A DNA stretch of 64,000 bases. It comes from Durusdinium trenchii (taxonomy: Eukaryota; Sar; Dinophyceae; Suessiales; Symbiodiniaceae). A model generated the notes under the pieces. The model was not told where the DNA came from, made no database searches, and worked only from the letters and a program-made list of their open reading frames with translations. Made by a program: the position numbers and the translations under genes. Below, in pieces: positions 1-11,557 of the stretch (positions are counted from its first letter, which is position 1; each line of letters opens with the position of its first letter). The stretch covers positions 560,988-624,987 of the forward strand of contig CAXAMN010026761.1 of assembly GCA_963970005.1 (NCBI GenBank), given 5' to 3'.

Positions 1-475
1 GTTTCTCACTTAGAATGCGCTCTTTGTCTATGGTCCTGAGTCCTTACAATACTTCCCGTTGTGTCCGCAGGAGCCTTCAATGGTCGCTACAAAGGAAGCA
101 CAAGAACAGGAGGTGGGGGTTCAAATGTCTGCGGTGTGCCAAGAGACTTTTTACTTGGCTCTGAGAATCATAGCATTTAGGAGCACCCTCAAAGCGTGGA
201 TCACAGCAAAGCATCCGTCATTGCGGAGGTTGTTCAGGCACAGTCAAACAGCAGTGATTTGTTTAAGCAATCTATATATGCAGGTGAGTGTTTTTCCCTT
301 GCTTCAGAGCAATTTGCAGTATATTTTTCACTAAGAATGCGCACTCTGTCCATGGTCCTGAGACCTTATATATATTTTTTTTTTTTGGTTGTTGTTGTTT
401 CCCGCTGCACCTGCAGGAGCCCTCAATGGTCACTACAGAGGAAGCACAAGAACAGGAGGTGGGGGTCTAGATGTC
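1..475 (+). CDS. Tandemly duplicated glycine-rich exon, 5' part of mobile-element gene (partial)
   Basis: Positions 1-135 and about 326-475 are diverged copies of one unit. Each has a TAGAATGCGC-like motif (near 10 and 330), a pyrimidine-rich stretch, a CAG acceptor (near 70 and 415) and an exon start reading GA(F/L)NG(R/H)Y(K/R)GSTRTGGGG. The first copy meets a stop at 178-180 in that frame unless an intron is removed. Its downstream part, ending in a GT donor near 282, reads EHPQSVDHSKASVIAEVVQA. The exons precede the methyltransferase exons on the same strand, so they are probably the N-terminal coding part of the same element, whose start lies outside the window. The protein part is not recognised; which reading frame is used is unproven. 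Confidence 0.4.
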
Positions 476-648
476 GCGTGACAAATGTGTTTTTCTGGTT
501 GCGATCCCTCCGAGGTCTCATTGTTTAACAATCCAAAGCTGAGAGAATGTTAGCTTGTGCTGTGCTTGTTTATATATTTGTTTCCATGCAGCTTGCAGGA
601 TGTTTCTTACTTGGAATGGGCTACAGTATGTGTGTTTCCTTTTAGAAT

Positions 649-3600
649 GTGAGCTGGTTGAAGGAGATGCTGATTCCAATTGCCGACCCCGACAACGACC
701 CTTACTTTCTAGATGAGGAAGCGGGTGGATCTTATGAAGAAATGCTGGCAGCGGCATTTGCATCTATGGGGGAGGAGATTGAATCGTGCGATGAGGCCTT
801 TCGACTCTCCCTCTCTGGGGAAATCAAAGGTTTTCAGAAATGCGGGGAAGCTTACGGTTTTGTTTTGAATATATATATATACATAATTACAATATATATA
901 TATATATTTACCTAATTATATACATACATATACATATGTTCATGAAGTTGTGTCTGTATTGGTCTATATATATATACACACCTTCCGGGAGAAAAATAGC
1001 CGCGTGCAGGGATTGATCCTGGAGAAAGCCAAGCGTGCCTTCAGGAACGTCAAGGAAAAGGATGGCAGAGTGCCTGGTTTGATGGTGAGAGAACAATATG
1101 CCCAGCGCTTTGTCACACAGAATGGCATTCGCAAGACAATGGAGATCCGCACTATCCGTGTCAATTTTCTAAAAGAAGGAGATGAGGTGGCATTGATTAG
1201 CGTGAACCGGTCCAAACCACGCATGTGCTTGGGAATTTTGAAGTACAAAGGCATCATCAGCATGGATGCAAATGACCTTTCCAAGCATTTCCACTATCAC
1301 AGGCTCACAGACTTAGAACTGGATCAGGGAGGCTTTTCTTCTAAGGAAAAGCTCTGGGGATGGTACATGGAAGCTGTTGAGGTCTTTGACCCGCCTTTGA
1401 TTCTGAATTCAGGATCCAAACCAGGAGGGCCGATCGTGTGGCTCTATTTTTCTTTGTCTGACCTCGCCTGCAATTTGCCAGATAGCTGCAGCAAAGAACA
1501 AACAAGCGAGATTGGATCCACAGACTCACTGGTGTCTATCTGTGATGAGTTGCCTACAAATGCACGCTCCCAGCTTGTGAGAGATACTTCTACTGAATCT
1601 TGGTCATTCTCCAAGAGATCAAGGCTGTCAACGGAGGATCAAGAATGGCCAGACGTGGAATCCATGAGCGATTGCCAGCTGCAAATCCATGACTTCGCCA
1701 GCCCAAACGGGGAAGTGTATGCGATTGTTTTGCATGACAGAGAGTGGGGCAAAATTCAGAAAGGAGCTTCATTCATAGTGAGGCCCTATAATTCCCATCA
1801 CGCAGAACTCTTTGCCTTCCTGAGATCACCAAATTTCTACATGTGCTACGGCGTGTTGCACATACGCTGTTGCTTTCTACTGGACAGAACAGACCCCGAG
1901 ATTGAGAAGACCCTCCTTGAATACTACAGCAAATTCGAGCTTGAAGCTTTGAAGCGGCACAAGCAGCCATACTTTTGGCAGTTGGATAGTGTGACTACAT
2001 TCGACGTTCCCAGTCCTGTGCCTTGGGTTGATACTGCTTACAGAAATCGCACAATCAAACTCAAAGTGTCTGCTCTGCAACAAGGCTTTGCAAGGGCCAA
2101 GGTCAAGATTCCCAAGCCTGATTTGAGAGAGACCTGTGATTTCTTCATGGGGATATGTGACCCCGTCTATCAATGCAAGATCTTTGACACAATCCTCTCC
2201 TTGGACCGCAGTACCATTCGAATTGGCACCACTTGCAGTGGCTCTGACATTGTGATCACAGTCTTCAAGCAAACATTGGCAGCTCTCAACAAGCAGAAGG
2301 CAGCACCCGCGCTCTAAACTATTTTTTGCAAGCCTCACAGTTAAATAGTCATACACATGTGTTTTTGTTCATTCTAGCGTCCAGTTAGAATGTGTCTTTT
2401 TCTCAGTTGTTCAAACGCCTTCAGAATCTTGACCAGGGCACTGCAGTCGCATTGGATCCTATATTCAGCGTTGAAGCTGACCCTAAAAAGCTTGACCTGA
2501 TTTTGCGTGAGCACAACAGCCGCCACGTATTTCAGGATGTCAACGTCTTCAGGGATGGTGAAGGTTATTGCTACCGCTGTAAAACATGCCATAAGATCGA
2601 GCGGGATCTTCTGTCAGTGGACATTTTCATCAGCGGACCATCGTGCAAGGACCTTTCAACACTGAATACGGAGAAGCGAAAGCATTCAACTTGCTACCAA
2701 TTAGGGGAGGAGAATGAGGACACAGATGGAACATCAGGGCCAACCTACAAGTATGGCTTCAGAAAGGCACTTTGTCTTGGTTTGGCATTATTTACACGTG
2801 TATGTATGCATATATATATATATATCCATGTTTCAAGCTTTCTTCAAACATGCTCCCTTTTAAAATATGCGTAAGTGTATAAGTGTATGTGTATATATAT
2901 ATATATATTGTATCATTATACACACATACTAGTAAGCAGTTTTTGCAGTTTTCCAATTGCTGTCAGTTTAGGTGGTGGAAGTTCTGGCACCGGCCATAGC
3001 TATATACGAGAATGTCCGCGGTGCTACTACTGGCTCCCGGGATGAGAATGGCGATAAGCAAGAAGCAGCAGTTGAGGCCAATCAACTGTGTTTAGTGCAT
3101 TTGCGCATGCTTTGCACTTCCTCCAAGCCGAATGGGACTCCACTATGTAGATTCTTCTCTCTCTCTCTATATATATATATATTGTTGATGTGATGGTCCA
3201 AATGGCCTCCAAACCACATAGTTTTCAGTGGACTCCACCCAACCGACTCCCCCCATATATCGTGTTATATATATATATTTTGTAGAACACTTCCAAACCC
3301 TCTCCAGCAGGTGGTGAAGAAGCACATGCAAGAGCTTGGATACGACTTTGCACTTTGTCTGCCGTTATCGGAGCGGTAGCATTCTATGTGAATCATATGT
3401 GGTTAGTGTGCTAGGTTTGATCCAAGGTATCACTGCTTTTTCAAGTGCACTGCACTTCACACCAACCAAGGCTTGGCAACTTGTCAATTCCCAGCACTTT
3501 TTGGTGCCTCAACGGCGGATGCGTGTGTGGGGGCTTGCTACCCTCATCACTTCACGTCCTGGTGAAGTTTGCGCTGAGTATGGAGAGTGCCTGCAGTCCT

Positions 3601-4320
3601 TCCAATCCAATTGTACCTTCACAGCCGAGAGCATTTTTGCAAATCAGCCAAAGTGTGCAGTGAAGGCCGGCCGCCACCAGCACTTGGTAAAGCTGGCAAA
3701 GGAAAGTGCACCTGACTGCAATGCTCTTTTTGTGAATTGCAATGGCTCCTATTCAAGACCTGTGTACGCAGAGCAGGTGGTTCCTTGCGTGACTCCCGGG
3801 CATCCCGTCTATGCAACTCACCTGGAAAGATACTTGGGGACTTCAGATTTCATGAATGTACAAGGCTTTTTCGAATCGTCCTGGTCAAGCGAGATCTATC
3901 AAGAACTATTGTCCAAGCCATCCTTTACCCATGACTTAGTGGGTAACTCCTTTACCACTACAGTGGCACAAGCAGTAATCTTGACCACTTTTGCAGTGGC
4001 AGCTGATGCATGGGGCACTGTGTCAACAAGGATCTCACAGATGGAGGATGATTCTACGAAGCAAGCAGGCCAAACTGCTGATGTGGTTCTGAGACGCATC
4101 AGAGGCAAGCGCAAAGCAGGAGAATATGGACCTCCGCGCATGGGTGTCATCGCTGGGAGCACAAGACGCCCAAAACCGGCCAAGAAAGGGAAACGAGTCA
4201 GCGGAGTCAGAAAGTACAAGAGAAAGAAGAAGGGGGTGGACAGCCGCAGTTTTGCCAAGGGCAAGCATGAAAGCGCAACATTGTGGCAGAAGGAGCAGTT
4301 GAGACTTGGCGTCTACATTC
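649..4320 (+). CDS. ASCH/PUA-like domain cytosine-C5 DNA methyltransferase, multi-exon
   Basis: A predicted AdoMet-dependent methyltransferase acting on carbon 5 of cytosine in DNA. Likely exons are about 657-835, 1000-2290, 2400-2765, 2972-3130, 3309-3377 and 3445-4300. The N-terminal half holds two similar modules (about 1140-1420 and 1680-2040) with ASCH/PUA-like features, such as EIRTI...GDEVALI...WGWYMEAVEVFDPP. C5-MTase motifs follow in order. Motif I is GTTCSGSD (about 2225) and motif II is FSVEADPKKLDL. Motif IV is SGPSCKDLS with the catalytic Cys codon at 2644-2646, and motif VI is YENV (Glu codon 3008-3010). Motif VIII is VPQRRMRVWG (QRR at 3510-3518), motif IX lies near RYLGTSDFMNVQGF, and motif X is LVGNSFTTTVAQA. 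A basic tail follows. All key residues are present, so it may be active. Motif IV has PSC rather than the common PPCQ or PCQ. Cytosine methyltransferases carried by dinoflagellate retroelements have been reported; here the neighbours look like a DNA transposase. Exon edges are inferred by eye. Confidence 0.85.
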
Positions 4321-4439
4321 ATCGGCATTCTATGTCGATTCATTCTATGTGCAAACTGTGTTTTAGAGACTTAACATTTTGCACGTTTGACAGGACTATG
4401 CAGGAATACAGTCTGGGTGTATATATATATATAGTTATA

Positions 4440-7000
4440 CTGGAAATTTGGTAGGATCAGGTGGAAAAGGAACTCAAGGCTTCTTGGGTGGCTATCTCTA
4501 TATGTGTGTATAGTGTGTGTATATATATATATGCATATAACCACCCAAAAATAATGCCAGCTTTGCAGCTAACTGAGGATGAAGGCTTACGATGAGGCGA
4601 AGAACGATCCGGCTATCAAGAATCCTTGCCTTGCAGTGCAGCACATGAAAGGGTACTACCGCTGTTGCATGTATAAATGGTGCAAGCAGAGGAAGGCTGA
4701 ACAATGGAGTCTACTTTGCGCTGCTGCTCCACGTGTGGCCAAATCTAAAAAGGACAGCAGCAAAAAGAACAATCTCCTTTCAGAACAGCGTTTTTTCTGC
4801 ATGGTATAGTATGCGGCAAATATATTTATATACATATATATATATCTATATATATATATATATATGCATGCAATTTTGGTAGGCTTTGCATAGATAAACA
4901 CATGGTTGGCTGGCTGCATGGATGGATTGATGAATGTGTGTCTATCAATATGTATAGAACGACCAATAGCGATGCATTCTATGTCCATGTCAGTGGGCAG
5001 CCACAGCTGTTCCTGGCAGGAAGTACCAAACTCTTTGCGACGGCTTTTGGGCATCAAGAACAAGTTCGTTTGCCGGAGGGGCAAGCCAATTGACTCAGAA
5101 ACACCACCACAAAACACGATCCTTCCACCAGAGCTGGAGAATCTGGTTGCTGATGCTGTCGTTCACTGAAAGACATTAAGAGACCGGTTTTGTTTATGTA
5201 TGTATAGTGTTTACTAATCATGTGTACTATACATTTGTTAGGTGCATATATAAATATATGTGGCTTCTTTCCCTTTCCCCTAGGGGCCTAGCGGCTAAAA
5301 GTCCTAATGGTGTTTACCGTCCCTTCTATTGGGTGAGTGTAGACGCGCAGCTGTGCAGGCAGAGCGCATTTCTCTTGGAGAGGAGGTCGACTACCGGTAT
5401 GTGAGCAGTGCATTGCAAGCGACCATTGAGCAGTGGAATCAGGCTGTCTCCATGGTCACTGAGAAGAGGCCGGAGGAACTATTGAAGTTGCTGAATATGA
5501 ACCTCAGAGAGGACGACCCAGAGACACATTTGAATGAGATTTGTGAGCGCTTAGAGAAGGAGTTGTGCCCGATTTCATTGAAACCGACCAGCGCAAATTT
5601 CCTGCTCCTTGGCCTGATTCCGCTTATAAAGAGCATTCTATGTGGGCCAAACATTGAGAATTTTCATGATATATATATATATTATAATATGTATATATAC
5701 AACTATATATATGGATATATATATATATGTATGGGTATATATATATATATGGGTATATACATATATATCCTGACACATTGAGTATCCATTTCAAAAGCAT
5801 TTGTTTCACATTTTTCAGGAAATTCTCCCAGCGCATATGCCGGCGATCGGGGATTGCACCATGCTCCAACACGAAGCCAGGGCGCCATCTCCCTCCAAAC
5901 CATCCACTACTCATTCGGGTACAAGAGTGGGTGCAACTGAATGTGGAGAGTGGCAAGTATAACGGCAGGCTAATAGCCAATTTTGACCAGGTTTGGTCGG
6001 TGTGCTTTAACCCAGCAAGGCGCACCTTGCAGAAGAAGCGTGTCTTCTTCGACCAGTATGCCAAAAACTTGTCCTACAGAAGGGTGCGCCACTGCATAGA
6101 GCGGTGCCTGGGCCAAAGCTACACGGAAAGCATGGAGGAATCAGCAATGAACGCGACAAGACTCCAGGGTGGCGAGGCATCTCATTGTCCAGTTGACGGT
6201 TGGCGAGTACCAAGAACTCTAACGACCCTGTCGTGGTCGGACGGAAGCCTTGGCCGGGGATACGTGTCTTGTTCCCAAACAGGCATCACTGAGCAGGAGA
6301 GGCGAGCAGCGAACAAGGAGCATGGGTTAAAGCCTGTTTTGTGCAGTGAAAATATTCCAAAATCCGTGAGGCAAGGAAGAGAATTCATGCAGTTAGAATG
6401 TCTTTAGCATTCTGATCGACCCTTTTCCCATCCTAATCCTCTCATCCAACAATCTCATCATCCTTTTTTTCATCATCCTCCGCTCGTGTTTTAAAGCCGA
6501 GTTGTATTTCAAGTTGTAAGTTAATTTTTTGGACACAGGAGCTTTCCAAGCACCTGCACGTGGGGCCCTGCCAAGGCAGGACCCACATTTGGAACTCGGA
6601 GACGTTCCTTGATTTTCTAGACTTCTTGGCCGGCGAGTTGAGAAGCCGAAGGAGAGAACTTGGATTGACATGGAATGAGAAGGCCCTCATCCTTTGCGAT
6701 CATGCCTCCCAACACTCATCCCGCAAATACACTGCGTTGAAAGAGGAATGGTGCAAACAGCACAACGCGGAAACTTGTATACAATTCAAAGTACAGATCT
6801 CAATATCCTTCCTTCTAAGAGTGTGTGAGCGCGCATATCTATCTATATATATACCTATCTATACATCTATATATATATAAATATTATAGTGCTGACAGGA
6901 GTTTTATTTGAACATACATGTGATGTGTAGAGCATTCTATGTGCAAAATACCTATCTATTGTGCATAATAATTCATGTATATATATATAAGTGTGCATAA
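4440..7000 (+). CDS. DDE transposase-like exons, N-terminal and central part
   Basis: Short plus-strand exons follow the methyltransferase, separated by (AT)n-bearing introns. They lie at about 4456-4495 (DQVEKELKASWVA), 4579-4790 (KAYDEAKNDPAIKNPCLAVQ), 4995-5165, 5340-5635, 5820-6388 and 6540-6795. The exon at 5820-6388 contains NGRLIANFDQVW, where the Asp fits the first catalytic residue of an RNase-H-fold transposase. The exon at 6540-6795 contains KALILCDHASQHSS, which fits the second Asp region, where DDE enzymes usually have an Asp and a nearby His. A possible third acidic residue lies in the 9.3-kb exon. The family (DDE_1/Tc1-like or another superfamily) cannot be fixed by eye. It may be read through from the methyltransferase as one protein or be a separate gene. 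Confidence 0.5.
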
Positions 7001-9270
7001 CTTGTATATGTTTATATGTATATGCATACACACGTTGCTCGTGAAAGATGCTTTTGGTAAGTTGGGTCAGTATGGTTGAAGGAAAAGGAAAAGCGGACCC
7101 GTATATAAGGGAAACCTATAAGGGAAACCCATATATATATAAGGGAAACCTAGACATTTGAGAAGGACATTTGGAAAAATTTAGCATATTCAAGGGAATT
7201 CTTCACCAGACCTGTGATGGTTGCGGGTTTCACCACAGATATACGGGGAGGACTTTGGGGGAGACAGTGTTGTGGACGGAAGCAACAAAGGAAGATGAAC
7301 TTGTAGGCATTCTAAGTGTATATGACCTTAGCGACAAACCTAGGCAAACAAGCTTGAACCACGTATGAGGAGAGACTGAGACTGGGTATTCAAGACAAAA
7401 GCGGGTGAAATTGGGTGCACCTACACCTAGAAAGCTTGATAAGCATTGAGGAGGAGGAGCAATCTTAGGATTGCCCTATGTTTAGATGTGTTGAGGGAGT
7501 CTTTTTACGAAAAAATCAGGGAGGACCTGGTGGGAGACTGCGAGATAGATGACCAAGGGACCAAGGACCAAGGGGACCACCAGGGAACCCAGGGACCAAA
7601 GGACCAGGGGGAGATGTGCATCTGACGGACGTCACACGATTGAAGCTGAGAGACGGAGAGACTCGCCAACAAAGTTCTTTAGCAGTTGTTATGCACCGTT
7701 CTCGCAATCCTAGAAAGGATGACGAGTGATGGAGGGGCCCGGAGAACTTGGAGCTTGGAGCTTGGAGGAGGAGTTGCGAGAGGAGAGGAAGGTCAGTGAG
7801 GACAGGTGAGGAAGGAGAGCGAGGGCAGCAAGCGATCTGATTGGCGCATGATTGGTGCGAATAGAGCCACGGGAGTGGAGCCAGGGTTGGAGTTTCACCA
7901 CGGGGGGACAGGACTCGCTGCCTTGCCTATGGGTCAAAGCCAGGAGACCTTGGTTGACCACCGAAAATGAACAGAATAGACCACAATTGAGGCCAACCCA
8001 CTGGGTGAAATGGCTTTGACCCAATGCCACTTGACTGGAGGACTAATCCGGTCCACCTACTAAAAAACACGGCCCCCCGGTCCAAAATAGGGTCACCTGG
8101 GAAGAGCTTCAAAACCAAAAAGTAAATCAGTAAATGTTTATATAAAATCCTTTATTAAACTCATATCAAAAATGCAAAAAAGCTCCAGATCGAAGGGTCT
8201 TCCTTTTTCCCCTACAAAAACATTCATTAGAATAGTGATTCTTCAGTAGACTAACAGCTAAAGCTTTCGAAAGGTGATGTCGCTGTGCCATGCGGTGTTG
8301 CATGACCTCGGTGGCAAGTGCGTTTGAGTGAGTCCGTGCCATTGGGGGAAGGAAAGCCTGCTGGTGTAAGCGCGGCGTGTCATGGTGGATAGACAGGGCG
8401 GACAGAGGTGGGCAGTTACGGTTGTTTTTGGAACCTAATAAGAAAAACTCCTCCAAAGTCGGCAATGTTGGTAGTTTAGTAGCGGCTTGAAAGGGCGGTA
8501 ATTTAAAAACAAATATAAACCGTATTTAGGGGTTTCCGACATGACTTTTTTCTAATAGGGGTCCGTTTTTTAATAGGTACTCGGGAAATAAACGTGACTG
8601 ACACTGGGTGTTCAAAAAGGAATGCCAGTGCCGCAGAGACCATGTTCTGACAAAACAGCCTATCATGCATGCACTCTTGCCGAATCCATCTGGACCAGGA
8701 TGAAGGACGAGGAAGGACGGCAAAGGAAGGAGAGCGCCACGCGAGTCCCAGGTAGGTTGAGCCAGGTCATCGAGCCAGGTTTGGAGGTGGAGGAATAGGA
8801 ATGGAGCTTGCAAAGCGTTGGCTTGTGAAAAGCTTGTCGCGAAAAGGATGAACGGAAGAGCAGAAGGGGAGGAAGGTGAAGGCAGGTGAGGAAGGAGCGC
8901 ACAAGCCGCAAGCGATCTATCTATCTATATATCTATAAATAAATAAATATATATATATATATAATGGGTCCTTTAGCAGCCTACTCGAATCCAAACACGC
9001 GCAAGCAGTGATGGAGGGACTCGAAATAGTTGGACAATAACTTTTGGGATACTTAGAGACATTCAAGGAATGTTAGGAACATTAAGTGACTTTCAAGGAA
9101 GGGGCTTTAAAGACATTTGGAAAGACTGATGGTTTTACAGTACATTTTGGAAAACATGTGATATGTGAGCATTCTATGTGAACACATCGGCCTAATTTGC
9201 AGTGTATTTCAAAGGATGCTTTCTTCCACCTTTTTTGGTGTGTAGTGTTCTCTTGAGTGTGCGCATGTGC
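6800..9270 (+). other. Long intron of the element, with internal repeats
   Basis: About 2.4 kb separate the exon ending near 6795 from the next convincing exon near 9295. The stretch contains (AT)n tracts (6840-6880, 6978-6990, 8930-8962) and GCATTCTATGTG copies at 6932 and 9169. It has three near-tandem TATAAGGGAAACC units (7098-7152). A purine-rich segment (about 7775-7840) is partly repeated at 8850-8920 (both contain GTGAGGAAGGAG and GCAAGCGATCT). Short open frames at 7171-7368 and on the minus strand at 7516-8911 show no recognisable domain. It may be one long intron with a nested insertion or several introns with exons I cannot see. Confidence 0.4.
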
Positions 9271-9990
9271 TGTTCCACAATGTTTTTGTATTTGCAACTT
9301 TTTGGATGCATAAGGACATCGTTTGTGGTGACTCCACCGACCTCGGCATCACTATACCCGGCGGCTGGGGGGCGGCCGGGGCTCCAAACGATGGATGGCA
9401 CCAGCACTTACACACGCTGAACCGGGCATTTTGCACAGCCTCTGTCGGCTGGGTGAACAGCGTTGATGTGAGGAAGCAGCTAGACGCTCTTTCCCTTTCT
9501 GTGCAGGGCAGTTTGTCTACAAAGCTACTTGGGCCTTCAATTGCTTGTTTTCTTGTTTCTTTTGCAGTTACATATATATATATATATCTGTGTGTGTGCG
9601 TCTCCGGGTTTGGCGTGAAATAAACACCAAGTGCACCGCGGCATTCTATATGCATGTTCCTTTGCAATATGGGGAATATGAGGTCGTCCGTCTTGACAGC
9701 TTTGCGCGCGGATGCCTACGCTCTTGATGCTCTTGGTAAGTATGAGCCTCTCGGCTTCTGGAGAAAGGAAGGCACCGGCAAACAAACAATCAAAGGTGTG
9801 TTCTTCCTATTATCTATGGTTTCTTGTTTACTGTGGCATAAGGCTTGATACAGCATGTTTACACACCAGTGTACACACTCTTGCTAAAGCAAGGTCTGGG
9901 AAACTTGTGTGGTATGCATGGCTTCAGCGTGGCCTGATCAGCATTGAAGACATTGCCAAGTGGCGATTTGAAGGCAGGGAATTCATGCGC
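9270..9990 (+). CDS. Transposase-like exons, C-terminal catalytic part
   Basis: Plus-strand exons lie at about 9295-9507 (reading IVCGDSTDLGITIPGGWGAA, then APNDGWHQHLHTL), 9660-9735 (SSVLTALRADAYALDALG) and 9890-9988 (GKLVWYAWLQRGLISIEDIA). The Asp in PNDGWHQ is a candidate third catalytic acid of the DDE-like fold begun at 5.8 kb. The last exon ends in GREFM directly before a GC donor followed by GCATTCTATGTG. The exon at 5.8 kb also ends in GREFM before a GC donor. A GTAAGT donor is visible at 9734. Together with the preceding exons these probably make one spliced gene; the enzyme assignment is inference from motif order. Confidence 0.45.
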
Positions 9991-10243
9991 ATTCTATGTG
10001 AATGGGTTCATCTCTTTGTGCAATGTTTGGGAAGGGTACATCTCCCCGGTGTCTTTCATTCTATATATATACTCTGGTATATGTGCATATATATAAATAC
10101 AGACGGTGTATATATATATATAAACCTGGACGTGTGGACATGCATGCATTCTTTGTCATCTCAATCTTTGCCTGTGTGTGCGTGATGTGCATATAGAATG
10201 CGCTGTTGGCTGCTCATTTGAACCACCTGCTTTTCCACCCTCA

Positions 10244-11362
10244 GGCAACATTCAGCGAGTCCACGATCTTCTGGAGGGAAAAAGGGCTAGGGATGGGATG
10301 CTGCATTTGGTCCATCTCCTCACTCCGCCAGACATGTCCACTGATGACGGAGAGATTGAAGTTTTGGAGGCTTTGAGAAATACTCCAGCTGAAGGAGAGA
10401 CCCGACTTATTTGGGCTCTTCAGGATGGAGATGATGAGACTTCAAGGGCTCCTCTGCCGGATTGGATCGCATCTCCCATCCAAAGGGCAATCGTCAAATG
10501 GAGTGAGGACCACCAAAAGTGGTTGGACCGTATTGAGAAAAAAGAATCTGAAGGCAAATCATTGACAGCCGCAATGCAAAGGCAGTACGAGAGTTGGCAA
10601 AAGGATCAGCAACAGGGCCGCTTTCTTTTCAACAAAGAAAAGCAAGGCCTTGCTGGTGCAATTCGCAAAAATGCCAACTTGAATGCCCTCAAGAAGAAGC
10701 TGTTTTCTGTGCAAGTGTGGTTCTCCCCGATTCCTGCCGAGTTGAAAATCCAAGCTGCAAGCGGCGACGCCAAGAGATTGGTGGCTCTAAGGGGAGAACC
10801 TACTACAATCCCTGCCTTTCCGGCATTTCTTGATCAGGGATTGGCTGATGACATTGCAGAGGCTGCCATTGCGGGAGAGCTGGAAGAGCAGGAGCAAGAG
10901 GAAGGCCATGACGAGTTTGCTGAGGAAGAGTACCTCCTCCAGGAAGAGATGGATCACCTGAACACCGCGGATGACCCGGAAGAGGTGATGGCTTATACCT
11001 CAGAGGAAGAGGAGATGAAGAACATTGTGGAGTCTAAGTGTGTCAGGGTGAAGGACTTTTTTCACAGGCCCTCGTTCAAAAAGCTTCATGACATGGGGCT
11101 GACGGCACTCCCAGCACTTCCTGAAGGCGGAGTTCACTTGTCCTACCACAAATCTTCCAGGACATGGGCTGGGTATTACCCAGGCCGGAAAAGCATGAAT
11201 TACACCCACGGAGGCAGCACAAAGCGATCTGAGGGTGAAGCTTTGCTGTTGGCCATCAAGTCCATTGTTCAGAGTCATGTCGAGAACAACCGGCGTGACA
11301 TGGCTTGGAAGACACAATTTGACAAGATTTTGCAGGCAGAAGCGACGTGTGCCAAGCTTTAA
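10244..11362 (+). CDS. Long acidic C-terminal exon of the element gene
   Basis: An open stretch of about 370 codons after a CCCTCAG acceptor, reading GNIQRVHDLLEGKRARDG and ending at TAA 11360-11362. Visible parts are a charged helical region with QRQYESWQKDQQQGRF (about 10570-10640) and a strongly acidic stretch rich in Glu and Asp (10870-11030). The C-terminal part, VHLSYHKSSRTWAGYYPG and then GEALLLAIKSIVQSH, has the Trp/Tyr and alternating pattern seen in AP2/ERF-like DNA-binding folds; that is a weak resemblance only. It is probably the 3' exon of the transposase-like gene. No close family is recognised. Confidence 0.65.
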   Translation, partial: GNIQRVHDLLEGKRARDGMLHLVHLLTPPDMSTDDGEIEVLEALRNTPAEGETRLIWALQDGDDETSRAPLPDWIASPIQRAIVKWSEDHQKWLDRIEKKESEGKSLTAAMQRQYESWQKDQQQGRFLFNKEKQGLAGAIRKNANLNALKKKLFSVQVWFSPIPAELKIQAASGDAKRLVALRGEPTTIPAFPAFLDQGLADDIAEAAIAGELEEQEQEEGHDEFAEEEYLLQEEMDHLNTADDPEEVMAYTSEEEEMKNIVESKCVRVKDFFHRPSFKKLHDMGLTALPALPEGGVHLSYHKSSRTWAGYYPGRKSMNYTHGGSTKRSEGEALLLAIKSIVQSHVENNRRDMAWKTQFDKILQAEATCAKL

Positions 11363-11557
11363 GCTTGCAGATCTTTCCGTGCATGTTTCCAAAGCACTTG
11401 CATGCGTTTCGACCGGGTGAAAAAGGCATGTGCACGCTCACACAGTATCGGCTTGGGAAGCGGGTGTGTGCAATCTAATATATAATTTATATATATATAT
11501 ACAGATTTTGCTATATATGTATAGTCATTCTATGTGAAACATACCTCACCCCTTACA

